A model generated the notes under the pieces. The model ran no database searches. It was not told where the DNA came from and saw only the letters and a program-made list of their open reading frames with translations. From Kaistella carnis (GTDB lineage Bacteria; Bacteroidota; Bacteroidia; Flavobacteriales; Weeksellaceae): a stretch of DNA of 64,000 nucleotides. The stretch spans positions 1,922,001 through 1,986,000 of the forward strand of contig NZ_CP034159.1 of the NCBI RefSeq assembly GCF_003860585.1, given 5' to 3'. This document shows, piece by piece, positions 18,627-28,678 of this stretch (positions are counted from its first letter, which is position 1; each line of letters opens with the position of its first letter). The position numbers and the translations under genes were made by a program.

Positions 18627-19195
18627 AAGGCAGCATTAACTTTTTTTGCGTGAGACAAAAGCTCCGGAAAGAACACATTAAAATGCTTTTGTAACTGCGG
18701 CTTATTTTTTCTGAAAACTTCGAAAACCGCTAAATCTTTATCTAAATACTTGGCTTTGTTCAGGACATTTTGCATGGAATATTGAATACCCCATTCCTCT
18801 TTATAATTGTAGAGCCAATTGTCTTTTTCCATGCCACTCACCATTCGCACCAATCGTTCGGGCAGCAACTCTTCATATTTCCGTAAAACGAGATATACTT
18901 TTTCTGCATGATTTTTCAACTCTTGATCTGAAAGAGAATTTGCCAAAAAATAATCCATCGCTACATCCACAAACGCACCCGAATACAAGCGCACGAGCGG
19001 ACTGAAAATCTTCTTAGCATCCCGAAGCGCGGGGTGAGCATCGGTGAAAGTATCAATTTCGCGATGCAGGGTAATTCCCTGCTGCATTTTCTCGGGATAA
19101 GAAAAGCGATCTCTGTTCGGAATAACATCTTCCAGAAACTGACCCACGATTTGCTCGTCGGAAAAAGAGAGAAAAGAATGGGCGAGATAGTTCAT
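18623..19195 (-). CDS. acpH: ACP phosphodiesterase (AcpH family)
   Basis: Predicted to remove 4'-phosphopantetheine from holo-acyl carrier protein; HD-like metal-dependent fold. The 190 residues begin MNYLAHSFLSFSDEQIVGQF and contain GITLHREIDTFTDAHP, the metal-binding segment, and FVDVAMDYFLA. Start chosen at ATG 19195; an in-frame TTG two codons upstream is less likely. Length matches AcpH. It converges with the DUF6702 gene and stands alone. Confidence 0.85.
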   Translation of the reverse strand: MNYLAHSFLSFSDEQIVGQFLEDVIPNRDRFSYPEKMQQGITLHREIDTFTDAHPALRDAKKIFSPLVRLYSGAFVDVAMDYFLANSLSDQELKNHAEKVYLVLRKYEELLPERLVRMVSGMEKDNWLYNYKEEWGIQYSMQNVLNKAKYLDKDLAVFEVFRKNKPQLQKHFNVFFPELLSHAKKVNAAF

Positions 19196-19244
19196 ACTCA
19201 AATATAAAAAAAATCTTCGGTTAAGAAGATTAAATGGTTTCAGA

Positions 19245-19952
19245 TTAAATAGTGGGATCGGCTTTATATTGGGTCCATAATTCCTGCAAAGTTTTCCCGG
19301 TGAAGGAAGACCAGACAGATTCTGAATAATTTCCCGTGCGGCATTGCGTATCTAAATGTTTTACAAAACCCGGTTTAATTTTCACTTCGATCCATTTTAA
19401 AAAGCGGGCGGTAATTCGGTATCCATTATCATAATTCTGACCTTCTGAATAAGGTGTTAAAGTCCATCCCGCGTTTGATATCCCGTACTTATCTCTGGTA
19501 TAATCAGCGATTCCCTCGGTAATCCACCACGGAATATTTCCCCAGTTGTAGGCTTGAACCAAGTGCGTCATCTCATGCGTCGCAATATCGCGATCTTCCG
19601 GGTGTTCCGCTAACCACTCCGATTGATAGGTCACTTTACTTCCACTTGCGTACGCCGGTGAGGAGATCGCCGATTCTATTTCAAACGTAATATTAACAGG
19701 AGCCTTGGTATTAAAATCATTTTTCAGTTTTGGATAAACGACAAAGAAATTTTCGACAAGATCCTTTTTCATTGGCGCTGAAAGAGTTCCGCTGGTAATT
19801 AGGAAAGTTAATTTTAAACCGTCATGACTGAAGACATTTTGATCATAATCAAAACTCTCTAAAAAGTTTGGATCTTCAAAGGTTTCATCATCATTTCTGG
19901 AGCAGGATACGGTAAAGCCGATCAGGAGTAAAAACGATAAAAAACGGATTAT
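19245..19952 (-). CDS. BSP-type metalloprotease lipoprotein with apparent ATA start
   Basis: Predicted secreted zinc peptidase related to plant basic secretory proteins. The conserved body has HEMTHLVQAYNWG with HEMTH at residues 126-130 when numbered from the extended start. The first internal ATG (19772) would leave no signal peptide, but the frame stays open upstream and encodes IIRFLSFLLLIGFTVSC followed by SRNDDE, a clear lipoprotein signal with acidic export tail. This extension begins at ATA 19952-19950, six bases after AGAGG; no ATG, GTG or TTG is available. Either ATA is used, or the start codon was lost by mutation or sequencing error. The extended length is 235 residues. Confidence 0.7.
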   Translation of the reverse strand: MIRFLSFLLLIGFTVSCSRNDDETFEDPNFLESFDYDQNVFSHDGLKLTFLITSGTLSAPMKKDLVENFFVVYPKLKNDFNTKAPVNITFEIESAISSPAYASGSKVTYQSEWLAEHPEDRDIATHEMTHLVQAYNWGNIPWWITEGIADYTRDKYGISNAGWTLTPYSEGQNYDNGYRITARFLKWIEVKIKPGFVKHLDTQCRTGNYSESVWSSFTGKTLQELWTQYKADPTI

Positions 19953-20003
19953 TTTGTTCCTCTATTTTTATATAACAACATCATTCGGAAGGAAATAGTA
20001 TTT

Positions 20004-21350
20004 TTAAAACAAACATTCGTGAAAATCTTCGATCTTGCTCACTTCTACAATTACAATCCCGAATTTTTTCTTCGGAATTTTATTAAGATTCGATACAAAT
20101 ATTTTTTCGTAGCCTAATTTTTCTGCTTCCGAAATCCGCTGTTCGATCTGTGGAATCGGACGAATTTCTCCACTTAACCCAATTTCTCCTGCGAAACAGA
20201 AATGCTCAGAAATAGCAATATCTTCATTCGAAGAAAGTATGGAAGCCACCACCGCTAAATCCAACGCAGGATCGCCGGTTTTTATTCCCCCAGTAATATT
20301 GAGGAAAACATCTTTCGCACCGAGTTGAAAACCGGCTCTTTTTTCCAGAACAGCCAACAGCATATTTAATCTTTTAGAATCAAAACCAGTGCAGCTTCTT
20401 TGTGGAGTTCCATAGACGGCAGAACTTACCAAGGCTTGAATTTCGATGAGCATCGGGCGGTTTCCTTCTAAAGTTACGGCGACAGAATTCCCGGAAAGTT
20501 CCTCGAATTTCTTCGTAATTAATATTTCTGAAGGATTTTTGATCTCTTTTAAGCCTTGGGAAACCATTTCGTAAATTCCAATTTCTGCCGTAGAGCCAAA
20601 ACGGTTTTTACTTGCCCGCAACAATCGAAACAGATGATTTCGGTCTCCATCAAAATTTAAAACCACATCCACCATATGTTCCAAAACCTTAGGCCCCGCA
20701 ATTTGGCCGTCTTTTGTTATGTGTCCAACTAAAAAAACAGGTGTATTGGTTTCTTTCGCATATTTAATGATCTCATTGGAACATTCCCGAATTTGAGAAA
20801 CCGTTCCCGGAGAACTTTCAATCAATTGGCTTTGAAGCGTTTGAATAGAATCTACAATTAAAAAATCCGGTTGCAATTTTTTGGCTTCGTGAAGAATTTT
20901 TTCCACGGAAGTTTCAGTAAAAAGAAAACAGTTTGGATTCTGAAGTTCCGTCAAGCGGTCCGCCCGCATTTTTATTTGCGATGCACTTTCTTCACCGGAA
21001 ACGTAAAGAATTTTCTTCTTCATTTTCAAAGCCAGTTGCAACAAGAGCGTAGATTTTCCGATTCCCGGCTCACCGCCAATTAAAGTGACAGAACCTAAAA
21101 CTATTCCACCTCCCAACACACGGTTTAATTCTTCGGAAGGACTTACAATTCGAGGTTCTTCAAAAGTCTCTACTTCAATAATATTAATGATGTGTTGTTT
21201 AGATCTATCGGTAAACGATTTCGTGGGCGATTTTTCTACAATTTCTTCCACCAAAGTATTCCATTCTCCACAATTTTTGCACTGTCCCAACCACTGCGGA
21301 TACTGGGATCCACAGTTTTGACAGAAATATGCCGTTTTCACTTTTGCCAT
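20004..21350 (-). CDS. radA: DNA repair protein RadA
   Basis: RecA-like ATPase that helps branch migration in recombinational repair. The 448 residues have the N-terminal C4 zinc finger (C10, C13, C24, C27), Walker A GGEPGIGKSTLL, the RadA-specific KNRFG motif and a C-terminal Lon-like domain. Normal length. It is a single gene facing the same way as pckA upstream, separated from it by a terminator. Confidence 0.96.
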   Translation of the reverse strand: MAKVKTAYFCQNCGSQYPQWLGQCKNCGEWNTLVEEIVEKSPTKSFTDRSKQHIINIIEVETFEEPRIVSPSEELNRVLGGGIVLGSVTLIGGEPGIGKSTLLLQLALKMKKKILYVSGEESASQIKMRADRLTELQNPNCFLFTETSVEKILHEAKKLQPDFLIVDSIQTLQSQLIESSPGTVSQIRECSNEIIKYAKETNTPVFLVGHITKDGQIAGPKVLEHMVDVVLNFDGDRNHLFRLLRASKNRFGSTAEIGIYEMVSQGLKEIKNPSEILITKKFEELSGNSVAVTLEGNRPMLIEIQALVSSAVYGTPQRSCTGFDSKRLNMLLAVLEKRAGFQLGAKDVFLNITGGIKTGDPALDLAVVASILSSNEDIAISEHFCFAGEIGLSGEIRPIPQIEQRISEAEKLGYEKIFVSNLNKIPKKKFGIVIVEVSKIEDFHECLF

Positions 21351-21481
21351 GTTGCGAATTTCTTGAAAATTTTTGACATTTAATTATTTAATTATCATCT
21401 GCAGCGTAATTATTCTGCGCGATGATTTGACGGTAAACGGAAATCTCTCCCTGATACTGACCTGTTGAATTGCATAAAAAA

Positions 21482-21509
21482 AATTCCCTCAGCAAAAACT
21501 GAAGGAATT
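21482..21509 (-). terminator. Terminator after pckA
   Basis: AATTCCCTCAG (21482-21492) pairs with CTGAAGGAATT (21499-21509) with one G-T type mismatch and a 6-nt loop. The A run before it gives the U tract on the minus strand. Confidence 0.8.
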
Positions 21510-21529
21510 ATTTTATAAATCAAAATTTC

Positions 21530-23134
21530 TTATAGCTGTGGTCCAGCCGGCACCAATCTTTTTCCTTCTTCAGTATCACAATACTGCTCAAAGTTTTTGA
21601 TGTAACGTGCTGCCAGATCTTTTGCTTTAACTTCCCACTCAGAAGCGCTGGAATAAGTGTCTCTTGGATCTAAAATTCCCTCTGAAACATTTGGCAATGC
21701 GGTAGGAATTTCTAAGTTCATCACCGGAATCGTCGTTTTTTCCGCGTTGTCAATTGAACCATCAATAATGGCATCGATAATCGCACGCGTATCTTTCAAA
21801 GAAATTCTTTTTCCAGTTCCATTCCAACCCGTGTTCACTAAATAGGCTTTTGCACCATGCTCCTTCATTTTACCGATCAATGTTTTAGAATACATAGTTG
21901 GGTGCAAAGTTAAGAACGCTTCACCAAACGCCGGAGAGAATGAAGGTTGTGGTTCTGTAATTCCTCTCTCTGTTCCTGCCAATTTAGAGGTGTATCCGCA
22001 AAGGAAGTGATATTGTGCCTGGTCTTCATTTAAAATAGAAACAGGAGGCAATACTCCAAATGCGTCTGCTGATAAATAAACGATTTTTTTCGCGTGCCCT
22101 GCTTTTGAAGGCAACACAATTTTGCTGATATGGTAGATCGGATAAGAAACTCTGGTGTTTTCTGTAATTGAATTATCCGTGTAGTCCGCTTCACCATATT
22201 CATTTACCACCACATTTTCTAACAATGAATCTCTTCTGATCGCTTTAAAAATATCCGGTTCTTTTTCTTCGGAAAGGTCAATTACTTTGGCATAACACCC
22301 GCCTTCAAAATTGAAAACGCCGTTATCATCCCAACCGTGCTCATCATCACCGATCAAATATCTTTTTGGATCTGCAGAAAGCGTGGTTTTACCAGTTCCG
22401 GAAAGTCCGAAGAATAAAGCGACATCTCCGTCTTCACCTACGTTAGCTGAACAGTGCATAGAAGCCATTCCTTTTAATGGAAGGTAATAATTCATCATCG
22501 CGAACATTCCTTTCTTCATTTCGCCACCGTACCAAGTTCCACCGATGATCTGCATTTTTTCTGTAAGGTTAAACATTACAAAATTCTCAGAATTCAATCC
22601 TTGCTCTTTCCAGTTTGGATTGGTTGTTTTAGAACCATTCATCACGATGAAATCTGGTTCACCAAAGCTTTCCAATTCAAAACTTGAAGGGCGAATAAAC
22701 ATATTGGTCACGAAGTGCGCTTGCCACGCCACTTCCATAATGAAACGAACTTTCAGTCTTGTATCAGGATTGGTTCCGCAGAATGCATCAACCACATATA
22801 TTTTCTTTGATGAAGATAATTGCTTTAAAACCAATTGCTTGCAACTTTCAAAAATCTCAGGAGTGGTTGGTAAATTAACTTTACCATCCCAGTGAATGGT
22901 ATCTTTACTCACCTCATCTTTTACGATAAAACGGTCTTTCGGGGAACGTCCCGTGAAAACACCTGTTTTTACCGCTACTGCGCCGGAGTCTGTAAGTGCG
23001 CCTTTTTCAAAACCTTTGTTTTTACTTGACATCTCTGCAACAAACAATTCCTCGTAGGTGGGATTATAAGATACTTCTTCATAACCTGTGATTCCTAGAT
23101 CATGGAGTTGCTGAATGATTTTAATGTTCTTCAT
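21530..23134 (-). CDS. pckA: Phosphoenolpyruvate carboxykinase (ATP)
   Basis: Catalyses oxaloacetate plus ATP to phosphoenolpyruvate, CO2 and ADP, the first committed step of gluconeogenesis. The 534 residues include the R-loop [12 protein letters not shown], the P-loop [14 protein letters not shown], the metal-binding GDDEHGWDD and the adenine-site EITERVSYP-like stretch [11 protein letters not shown]. The length is standard for the ATP type. A TAAATTTG box at 23165-23172 (minus strand) may be its -7 element. Confidence 0.97.
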   Translation of the reverse strand: MKNIKIIQQLHDLGITGYEEVSYNPTYEELFVAEMSSKNKGFEKGALTDSGAVAVKTGVFTGRSPKDRFIVKDEVSKDTIHWDGKVNLPTTPEIFESCKQLVLKQLSSSKKIYVVDAFCGTNPDTRLKVRFIMEVAWQAHFVTNMFIRPSSFELESFGEPDFIVMNGSKTTNPNWKEQGLNSENFVMFNLTEKMQIIGGTWYGGEMKKGMFAMMNYYLPLKGMASMHCSANVGEDGDVALFFGLSGTGKTTLSADPKRYLIGDDEHGWDDNGVFNFEGGCYAKVIDLSEEKEPDIFKAIRRDSLLENVVVNEYGEADYTDNSITENTRVSYPIYHISKIVLPSKAGHAKKIVYLSADAFGVLPPVSILNEDQAQYHFLCGYTSKLAGTERGITEPQPSFSPAFGEAFLTLHPTMYSKTLIGKMKEHGAKAYLVNTGWNGTGKRISLKDTRAIIDAIIDGSIDNAEKTTIPVMNLEIPTALPNVSEGILDPRDTYSSASEWEVKAKDLAARYIKNFEQYCDTEEGKRLVPAGPQL

Positions 23135-23255
23135 AACTTCTTATTTCTGATTTTTAGTAAAATACAAATTTAATCATAATCTGCATTAATGAGGATCTAA
23201 AAATACTGATATTCGTCAGAATGACCAAGAAATTATAAAATTGATAAAATATTGA

Positions 23256-24161
23256 TTAGCAATAAATTAACTGATTATAGGAATAGATTGTTGAAAAACC
23301 TTTCTCCCGAAAATAGTCCTCAAAACCAGAAAATTTCGATGTCATGATGAAATCGCCGCCCCAAGCTCCCAAACTTTTGACGAAAGAAGGTCCATTTTCG
23401 AAATATTTTTCTTTTACCGTTTCAATTCCAAGAAAGTTTCCTAATTTTTTTTCGTGAAGATTCATTAAATCAGAAAATTCTATTAAAGTTTTACATTGTA
23501 AAACTTGCTGGGTAATAAGCGAAAACTCATCTATAAGTTCCGGCGATTTTTCTTTGCTTCGATAGAGTTGAATTCCTTCGCGGCTGTTTTGTTTTTCATT
23601 TAAGTGAATAAAAAGCAGATCATCTTTAAAGCTGGGATCAAACATCACTTTCTCAACATTTCTTTGCGGTTGATTTTGGTAAATAATAGATGATTTAGCC
23701 TGCGCTACCGCAATATCATACCCACTTCCACCCAAACATTTTTCATTAAGGTCAAAAGCATCGATCGCGGCCCACTGTGCTAAATTATTCATCAAAGTAG
23801 AACTGCTTCCCAACCCGTAATCTGCCGGAAACTGTAAATCTGTGGTGATGTAGTAAGAAGTATCGGATTGCAGACAAATTTTCGAAACCAACTTGATCTC
23901 TTTTAAAACCTTTAAAATAAATGTTGCAGATTCTGGAATATTCGTGGATAAAACCTCTTCTTGATTATAATCAATCAGAATTTTCAGCCAAGGTTTTCCC
24001 TGATGAAGCGCAGTCCAGGTAACGAAGGATTTCCCATCGGGATTTTCATCAACAAAAAACTCTTGCCCCCATTTAGTCGGTACGGCAAGAGCTAAAGCGC
24101 CATCTAAGACGACATATTCGGAGGTGAGCAATAATTTTCCGTGCGAAAAAATCGTACTCAT
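23256..24161 (-). CDS. GYDIA-family GHMP kinase
   Basis: Small-molecule kinase of the GHMP superfamily. The 301 residues show HGKLLLTSEYVVLDGA at the N-terminus, the GLGSSSTL phosphate-binding loop near residue 117 and GGSGYDIAVAQA, which contains the GYDIA signature of this Bacteroidetes family. It resembles mevalonate-pathway kinases, but the substrate is not established. It follows fabD with an 8-bp gap and is probably cotranscribed with it; no other isoprenoid gene is in the window. Confidence 0.85.
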   Translation of the reverse strand: MSTIFSHGKLLLTSEYVVLDGALALAVPTKWGQEFFVDENPDGKSFVTWTALHQGKPWLKILIDYNQEEVLSTNIPESATFILKVLKEIKLVSKICLQSDTSYYITTDLQFPADYGLGSSSTLMNNLAQWAAIDAFDLNEKCLGGSGYDIAVAQAKSSIIYQNQPQRNVEKVMFDPSFKDDLLFIHLNEKQNSREGIQLYRSKEKSPELIDEFSLITQQVLQCKTLIEFSDLMNLHEKKLGNFLGIETVKEKYFENGPSFVKSLGAWGGDFIMTSKFSGFEDYFREKGFSTIYSYNQLIYC

Positions 24162-24169
24162 GTTGTATT

Positions 24170-25048
24170 TTATATTGCGGAAGAAACCAAAACTTCGCTG
24201 TTAATTTTTTTAATTAAACCCTGCAAAGTTTTTCCCGGACCAACTTCTACGAAAGAAGTTGCCCCTTTTTTAATCATATTTTGTACAGATTGCGTCCATT
24301 TTACAGGACCTGTTAACTGTGCAATTAGATTAAGTTTAATCTCTTCGGGATTTTCTACTGCCGTGGTGGTGATATTTTGATAAATATCCATGGTTGGCTT
24401 GTAGAATTTGGTATTATTAATGGCTTCGGCTAATTTTTCCTGTGCTGGTTGCATTAACGGCGAATGGAATGCTCCATTTACGGGTAGCAACAAAGCACGT
24501 TTTGCACCTGCTTCTTTCATTTTCTCACAGGCCATTTCTACTGCAGCAGTTTCACCGGAAATTACGAGCTGACCGGGACAGTTATAGTTTGCCGGAACAA
24601 CAATTCCGGGTGTGTCTTCGCAAATTTTTTCTACCAGCTCATCAGCCAGACCTAAAATGGCCGCCATGGAACTTGGGTTTGCATCACAGGCTTCCTGCAT
24701 TGCTTTTGCACGCGTAGAAACAAGCTTCAGTCCGTCTTCGAAACTTAAAACGCCATTGGCAACCAAGGCGGAAAACTCTCCCAGAGAATGCCCTGCCACC
24801 ATAGAAGGCGTAGAACCATTATTCAGAGCTTTCAAAGCAGCAACGGAATATATAAAAATTGCAGGCTGTGTTACTTCAGTCTTCTTCAGATCCTCATCAG
24901 TTCCACTGAACATCACGGAGAGAATATCGAAACCTAAAATGTGATTGGCAGAGTCCATCAAATCTTTGATATCCTTGCGGGACTCATATAAATCGATTCC
25001 CATGCCGACATATTGTGAACCTTGCCCAGGAAATACAAGTGCTTTCAT
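24170..25048 (-). CDS. fabD: Malonyl-CoA:ACP transacylase
   Basis: Loads malonate from CoA onto ACP for fatty acid synthesis. The 292 residues begin MKALVFPGQGSQYVGMG and carry the catalytic GHSLGE serine and a downstream histidine in NGAFHSPLM. Normal length. It lies between the LysM/PBP1 protein and the GHMP kinase on the minus strand with short gaps. It is far from acpP-fabF, as is common in this group. Confidence 0.97.
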   Translation of the reverse strand: MKALVFPGQGSQYVGMGIDLYESRKDIKDLMDSANHILGFDILSVMFSGTDEDLKKTEVTQPAIFIYSVAALKALNNGSTPSMVAGHSLGEFSALVANGVLSFEDGLKLVSTRAKAMQEACDANPSSMAAILGLADELVEKICEDTPGIVVPANYNCPGQLVISGETAAVEMACEKMKEAGAKRALLLPVNGAFHSPLMQPAQEKLAEAINNTKFYKPTMDIYQNITTTAVENPEEIKLNLIAQLTGPVKWTQSVQNMIKKGATSFVEVGPGKTLQGLIKKINSEVLVSSAI

Positions 25049-25093
25049 AAAGTTTTAAGGCTAATTATTTTATTTTATTCTGAATGTGTCTTG

Positions 25094-27046
25094 TTAGTTA
25101 GGATTTAAACGAACGACTCTGTATCCTCTGTTTACATAAGCACCTGTTTTCGTTTTTTCAAATTCGAATTTTGTTGCCAACTGAGTTTGCACTTTATTCA
25201 TTTGTTTGAAGATTTCTCCTTTTTTATTCTCTCGGGTTAACATATCATTAACCACATCAAATCCTATTACCGCATATTTTGACGGAGATTTGCAATATTT
25301 CTTTTTGTATTCTGCTAAAATCTCATTTTCAAAACTTCCCTCGGTATTAATTTTGCGATCCATGATGTAAACTAATTTACTTGGCAGAAGCTCATCTTCT
25401 TTTTTCTCGAAGATTGGAGAATAATACATGCTGAAACCTTTTGTCCCCAGCGCCTCTTTTGATAATTCGATTAATCGGTTACCAAAAGCATCGCCCACTT
25501 GGTCATTATTATTAGCCAAAATTGCAATTACAGGTGCAGCTTGACCTGTCATCATGTTCTGATCAACCTGAATATCTGTAGCTGATTTTACTATCACAAT
25601 ATTCGGATTTTTCAATTCCTTCTCTAAATTGGTTTTCAGATATTTTGCAAAAGTCTGGTCATTATCTGAAAGAACATATATTTTCTGATCTGAAAACACA
25701 TCTTTCACTTCTTTTACAATGCGGTCTGCATAAATCATCTCATTGGTTTCCACCATGATCAAATTGCTGTAACCCAACAAATCATCGGAATTTGCAAATG
25801 GCGCAACCACCGGTATTTTGCTTGTTTTCACATAGTCTAAAACTTCTAAAACACTGGATTTAAAGAACGGGCCGATAATAAGATCGGTATTATTCTGATT
25901 GATCTGAGTTAAAGAGTTTTTGAAACTTTTTTCGTTGCCGGCATCAATGACTTTAACATCTAAGATTTGACCGGTCTTCGCCTGACGCTCAATGGCTAAT
26001 TTTGCACCAGCGAGAAAATCAAGAGATAAATTTCTATATTTTGAATCATTGGTATCAAAACCGAAAGGCAACATTAAAACCACATTCAGAGCATCGCCAT
26101 TCTTTTTAACGTAGGCCGCATCTAATTTTTTAATTTTTAAAACCATTCCTGATTTTAAACCTTGGCTCAAATTAGGGTTAAGGCTCAACAAATCATCCAG
26201 GGTAATTCCAAATTTATTTAAAATACCAAAAACGGTATCACCAGCCTGAACGGTGTACGTTACATAATCGTCGGCTGTTGATGTAGTAGAATAAGTTTGT
26301 ACTGAAGTTTCTTCATCAACTTTGCTTGTCGTTGCAACGGTTTGAGAAACGGACTGTTCGGAAGAAGCATTTGATTTAATGGTGATGATGTCACCTGCCT
26401 GCAAACCTCTGGATTCTAAACCGGGATTCAAAGCAAAAAGTTCTTTTTGCGAAAGATTAAATTTACGACTGAGTTTATAATAATTATCTTTTGGCTGCAC
26501 GGTATATGAATTTTCATTTACCACGTTAGCCACTTCTGTTGAAACCGCTACTGCCGCTGCTTCCTTTGCATCTTTGGCAGCATTTTCAGCCACTTCAACT
26601 ACATTTTTATCAGCATCACCAAATTTCTGAATACTAGCTAAAGGCAAGGTCACCTGATCACCGATCTTCATATGAGAATCCAGGTCCGGATTCAGTTTTC
26701 TTAAATCACTTTCGGAGATTTGATATTGTTTCGTAATTCCGTAAATAGTTTGCTTAGGCTTCAGAATGATCGTACCGACTTTCCCCGAAGATGCGGCGTT
26801 TTGAGTCGCTGCTTTTGGTTGAAATGCGGCCACCTTCGTTGTTGATTTATCTACTTTTAGCACATCCCCGATGGCAATTTTACCATCTTTTGCGTTGGGA
26901 TTCAGCTTCACCAGATCATCTACGGTCATGCCGTATCTTTTCGCGATGTTGTAGGGATTGTCTCCTTTCACCACGGTATGGGTTTTCTGGGCAGATAAGC
27001 CTGCAAATGCCGTTAAACCAGCTATAATAAAAAACTTTTTGATCAT
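25094..27046 (-). CDS. LysM-repeat protein with C-terminal PBP1-like domain
   Basis: A 650-residue envelope protein. After a signal peptide (MIKKFFIIAGLTAFAGLSAQ) come four LysM domains at about 21-67, 92-137, 178-225 and 258-308, each with GD.. and LNP motifs. Then a periplasmic-binding-protein type I fold extends from about 320 to the end (VVLMLPFGF, LDFLAGAKLAIERQA, DLIIGPFFKSS). LysM binds peptidoglycan; the second fold resembles substrate-binding or LpoA-like regulators of wall synthases. Role in wall synthesis is inferred. It is upstream of fabD in the same direction. Confidence 0.87.
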   Translation of the reverse strand: MIKKFFIIAGLTAFAGLSAQKTHTVVKGDNPYNIAKRYGMTVDDLVKLNPNAKDGKIAIGDVLKVDKSTTKVAAFQPKAATQNAASSGKVGTIILKPKQTIYGITKQYQISESDLRKLNPDLDSHMKIGDQVTLPLASIQKFGDADKNVVEVAENAAKDAKEAAAVAVSTEVANVVNENSYTVQPKDNYYKLSRKFNLSQKELFALNPGLESRGLQAGDIITIKSNASSEQSVSQTVATTSKVDEETSVQTYSTTSTADDYVTYTVQAGDTVFGILNKFGITLDDLLSLNPNLSQGLKSGMVLKIKKLDAAYVKKNGDALNVVLMLPFGFDTNDSKYRNLSLDFLAGAKLAIERQAKTGQILDVKVIDAGNEKSFKNSLTQINQNNTDLIIGPFFKSSVLEVLDYVKTSKIPVVAPFANSDDLLGYSNLIMVETNEMIYADRIVKEVKDVFSDQKIYVLSDNDQTFAKYLKTNLEKELKNPNIVIVKSATDIQVDQNMMTGQAAPVIAILANNNDQVGDAFGNRLIELSKEALGTKGFSMYYSPIFEKKEDELLPSKLVYIMDRKINTEGSFENEILAEYKKKYCKSPSKYAVIGFDVVNDMLTRENKKGEIFKQMNKVQTQLATKFEFEKTKTGAYVNRGYRVVRLNPN

Positions 27047-27082
27047 CTTCAGATAAATATTTACAAAAATACTGCTTTAAAA

Positions 27083-28669
27083 TTAAATAGTAAAAATTAT
27101 TAATTCAGAACTTTCAATCTCCATTCCGTCGTAACAATTATGAAGCCAGTCTCTGCCTAAATCTGCATAGAATACGGAAAAATTATAGGTTCTTTCCTGC
27201 CAGTTTTTACCCGGATGAATGGTGAGGAAGAGGTTTTCTAAACGTTCTAACTTCTCATTCTGTTTTATTTTTTCTGCACGAAGCAGTCTTTTTCGCATAC
27301 GGTTAAAAGATTTGAGCTGGCGCGTTTGTTCAGCTTCTACAAGGTTTCCAAAGGTTTGATCCGTCTTTTCCGCTTCGGTTTTTAATATTTGGAACTGGTT
27401 TTTTAAGGTCATTTCCTGATTTTCCAAAAGAGGTAGAATCTCATTATTTTCAAGAATCATGTCTTTCGTAACGGTGGCGAAGTTTTTGAAAAAATCATTG
27501 ATCTTTAAATTTAAATGATCCATTTTTTCCACCGTTTTCTCCATTAACATCAACATGGAGTTTCTCGGAATAAGAACAGGAAAAGGAAGTTTGATCTGGC
27601 TGAAGAAATTCTTTAATTCTAACCAGTACATAATTTCCGCGTTTCCACCAATATATGCAATATTGGGCAGAACGGTTTCCTGAAATACAGGTCTTAAAAG
27701 AGCGTTTGGACTGAAACGTTCGGGATGATTCTCCAGTTCATCTAAAATTTCTTCCGTTGTAAATGTTTTACTTCGGTAAACAATATTAAATACATTATTT
27801 TCAAAAACAATACGGTCACGAGTTTCTGAGAGGTAAAATAAATTAATTTCACGCGGATTTACCTGAACTTTACCATATTTTTCTGTTAAAAAACGCACGG
27901 TTTCCTGGGTAGAATCGGATAAGGTCTGGTGTAGAAGTTCTTCTTTAAAAACAGGTTTCATTTCTGTTTTCAACCGTACATCATCTCCATCAAGTACGAT
28001 AAGTCCGTAATCAGCAAACAGTTCCTGTACAATGATCCTGGTAGCTTGGGATAAATTATTTCCTTTCTTATACGCCTTTTTGAGCAATAAAATCAACTCA
28101 GTTCCATATACAGAATCCTTAAATTCCTCTTCAAACTGAGAGATAAAAAAATCATCTTCTATTTTAATACGGCCAACCGCGCCACCCGCTTTTGCTTTGG
28201 TTTCGTAATAGTGATTCTTTGTTTTAAAATGATCGATCTCCTCAAAATCATGATCTTCTGAAGCCATCCAAAAAAGAGGGACAAAATTCTGCTCCGGAAA
28301 TTTCTGTTTAAGAAACTCCGCCAATTTTATGGTTTGCAAAATTTTATAAATAAAGAATGCAGGTCCCGTAAATAAATTTAACTGATGTCCTGTGGTTACC
28401 GTAAAGGTTTGATTTGATAAAATATCGTTTAAATTGGACTCTTGTTTTTCTGATTTTCGAAAATCCGAATACTGATCCTCTAAAACATCGACCAATACTT
28501 TTCTTTGAGCCTCAGAAAATGAGGAACCTTTTAATTGAAACTGTTTTTCAATATTTTCCAGATTAAAAAACTGCGATTCGAAGCCGGGAATATTTTGTTT
28601 CAGAAAATCTTTGATGAGCTGTGGAATGCTCTCAATTTCTAGAAACGGTATGTGGTTAATTTTTTTCAA
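27083..28669 (-). CDS. bshC: Bacillithiol biosynthesis cysteine-adding enzyme BshC
   Basis: Adds cysteine to glucosaminyl-malate, the last step of bacillithiol synthesis. The 528 residues show BshC marks: TVTTGHQLNLFTGPAFFIYKI near residue 93, PLFWMASEDHDFEEI and PVFQETVLPNIAYIGGNAEI (cited here as short segments). The only reasonable start is TTG 28669, directly after the porin stop codon; no in-frame ATG precedes it. Spacing of 9 bp to the porin gene suggests an operon. Its presence implies that this organism makes bacillithiol. Confidence 0.93.
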   Translation of the reverse strand: MKKINHIPFLEIESIPQLIKDFLKQNIPGFESQFFNLENIEKQFQLKGSSFSEAQRKVLVDVLEDQYSDFRKSEKQESNLNDILSNQTFTVTTGHQLNLFTGPAFFIYKILQTIKLAEFLKQKFPEQNFVPLFWMASEDHDFEEIDHFKTKNHYYETKAKAGGAVGRIKIEDDFFISQFEEEFKDSVYGTELILLLKKAYKKGNNLSQATRIIVQELFADYGLIVLDGDDVRLKTEMKPVFKEELLHQTLSDSTQETVRFLTEKYGKVQVNPREINLFYLSETRDRIVFENNVFNIVYRSKTFTTEEILDELENHPERFSPNALLRPVFQETVLPNIAYIGGNAEIMYWLELKNFFSQIKLPFPVLIPRNSMLMLMEKTVEKMDHLNLKINDFFKNFATVTKDMILENNEILPLLENQEMTLKNQFQILKTEAEKTDQTFGNLVEAEQTRQLKSFNRMRKRLLRAEKIKQNEKLERLENLFLTIHPGKNWQERTYNFSVFYADLGRDWLHNCYDGMEIESSELIIFTI

Positions 28670-28678
28670 AACGAATTT

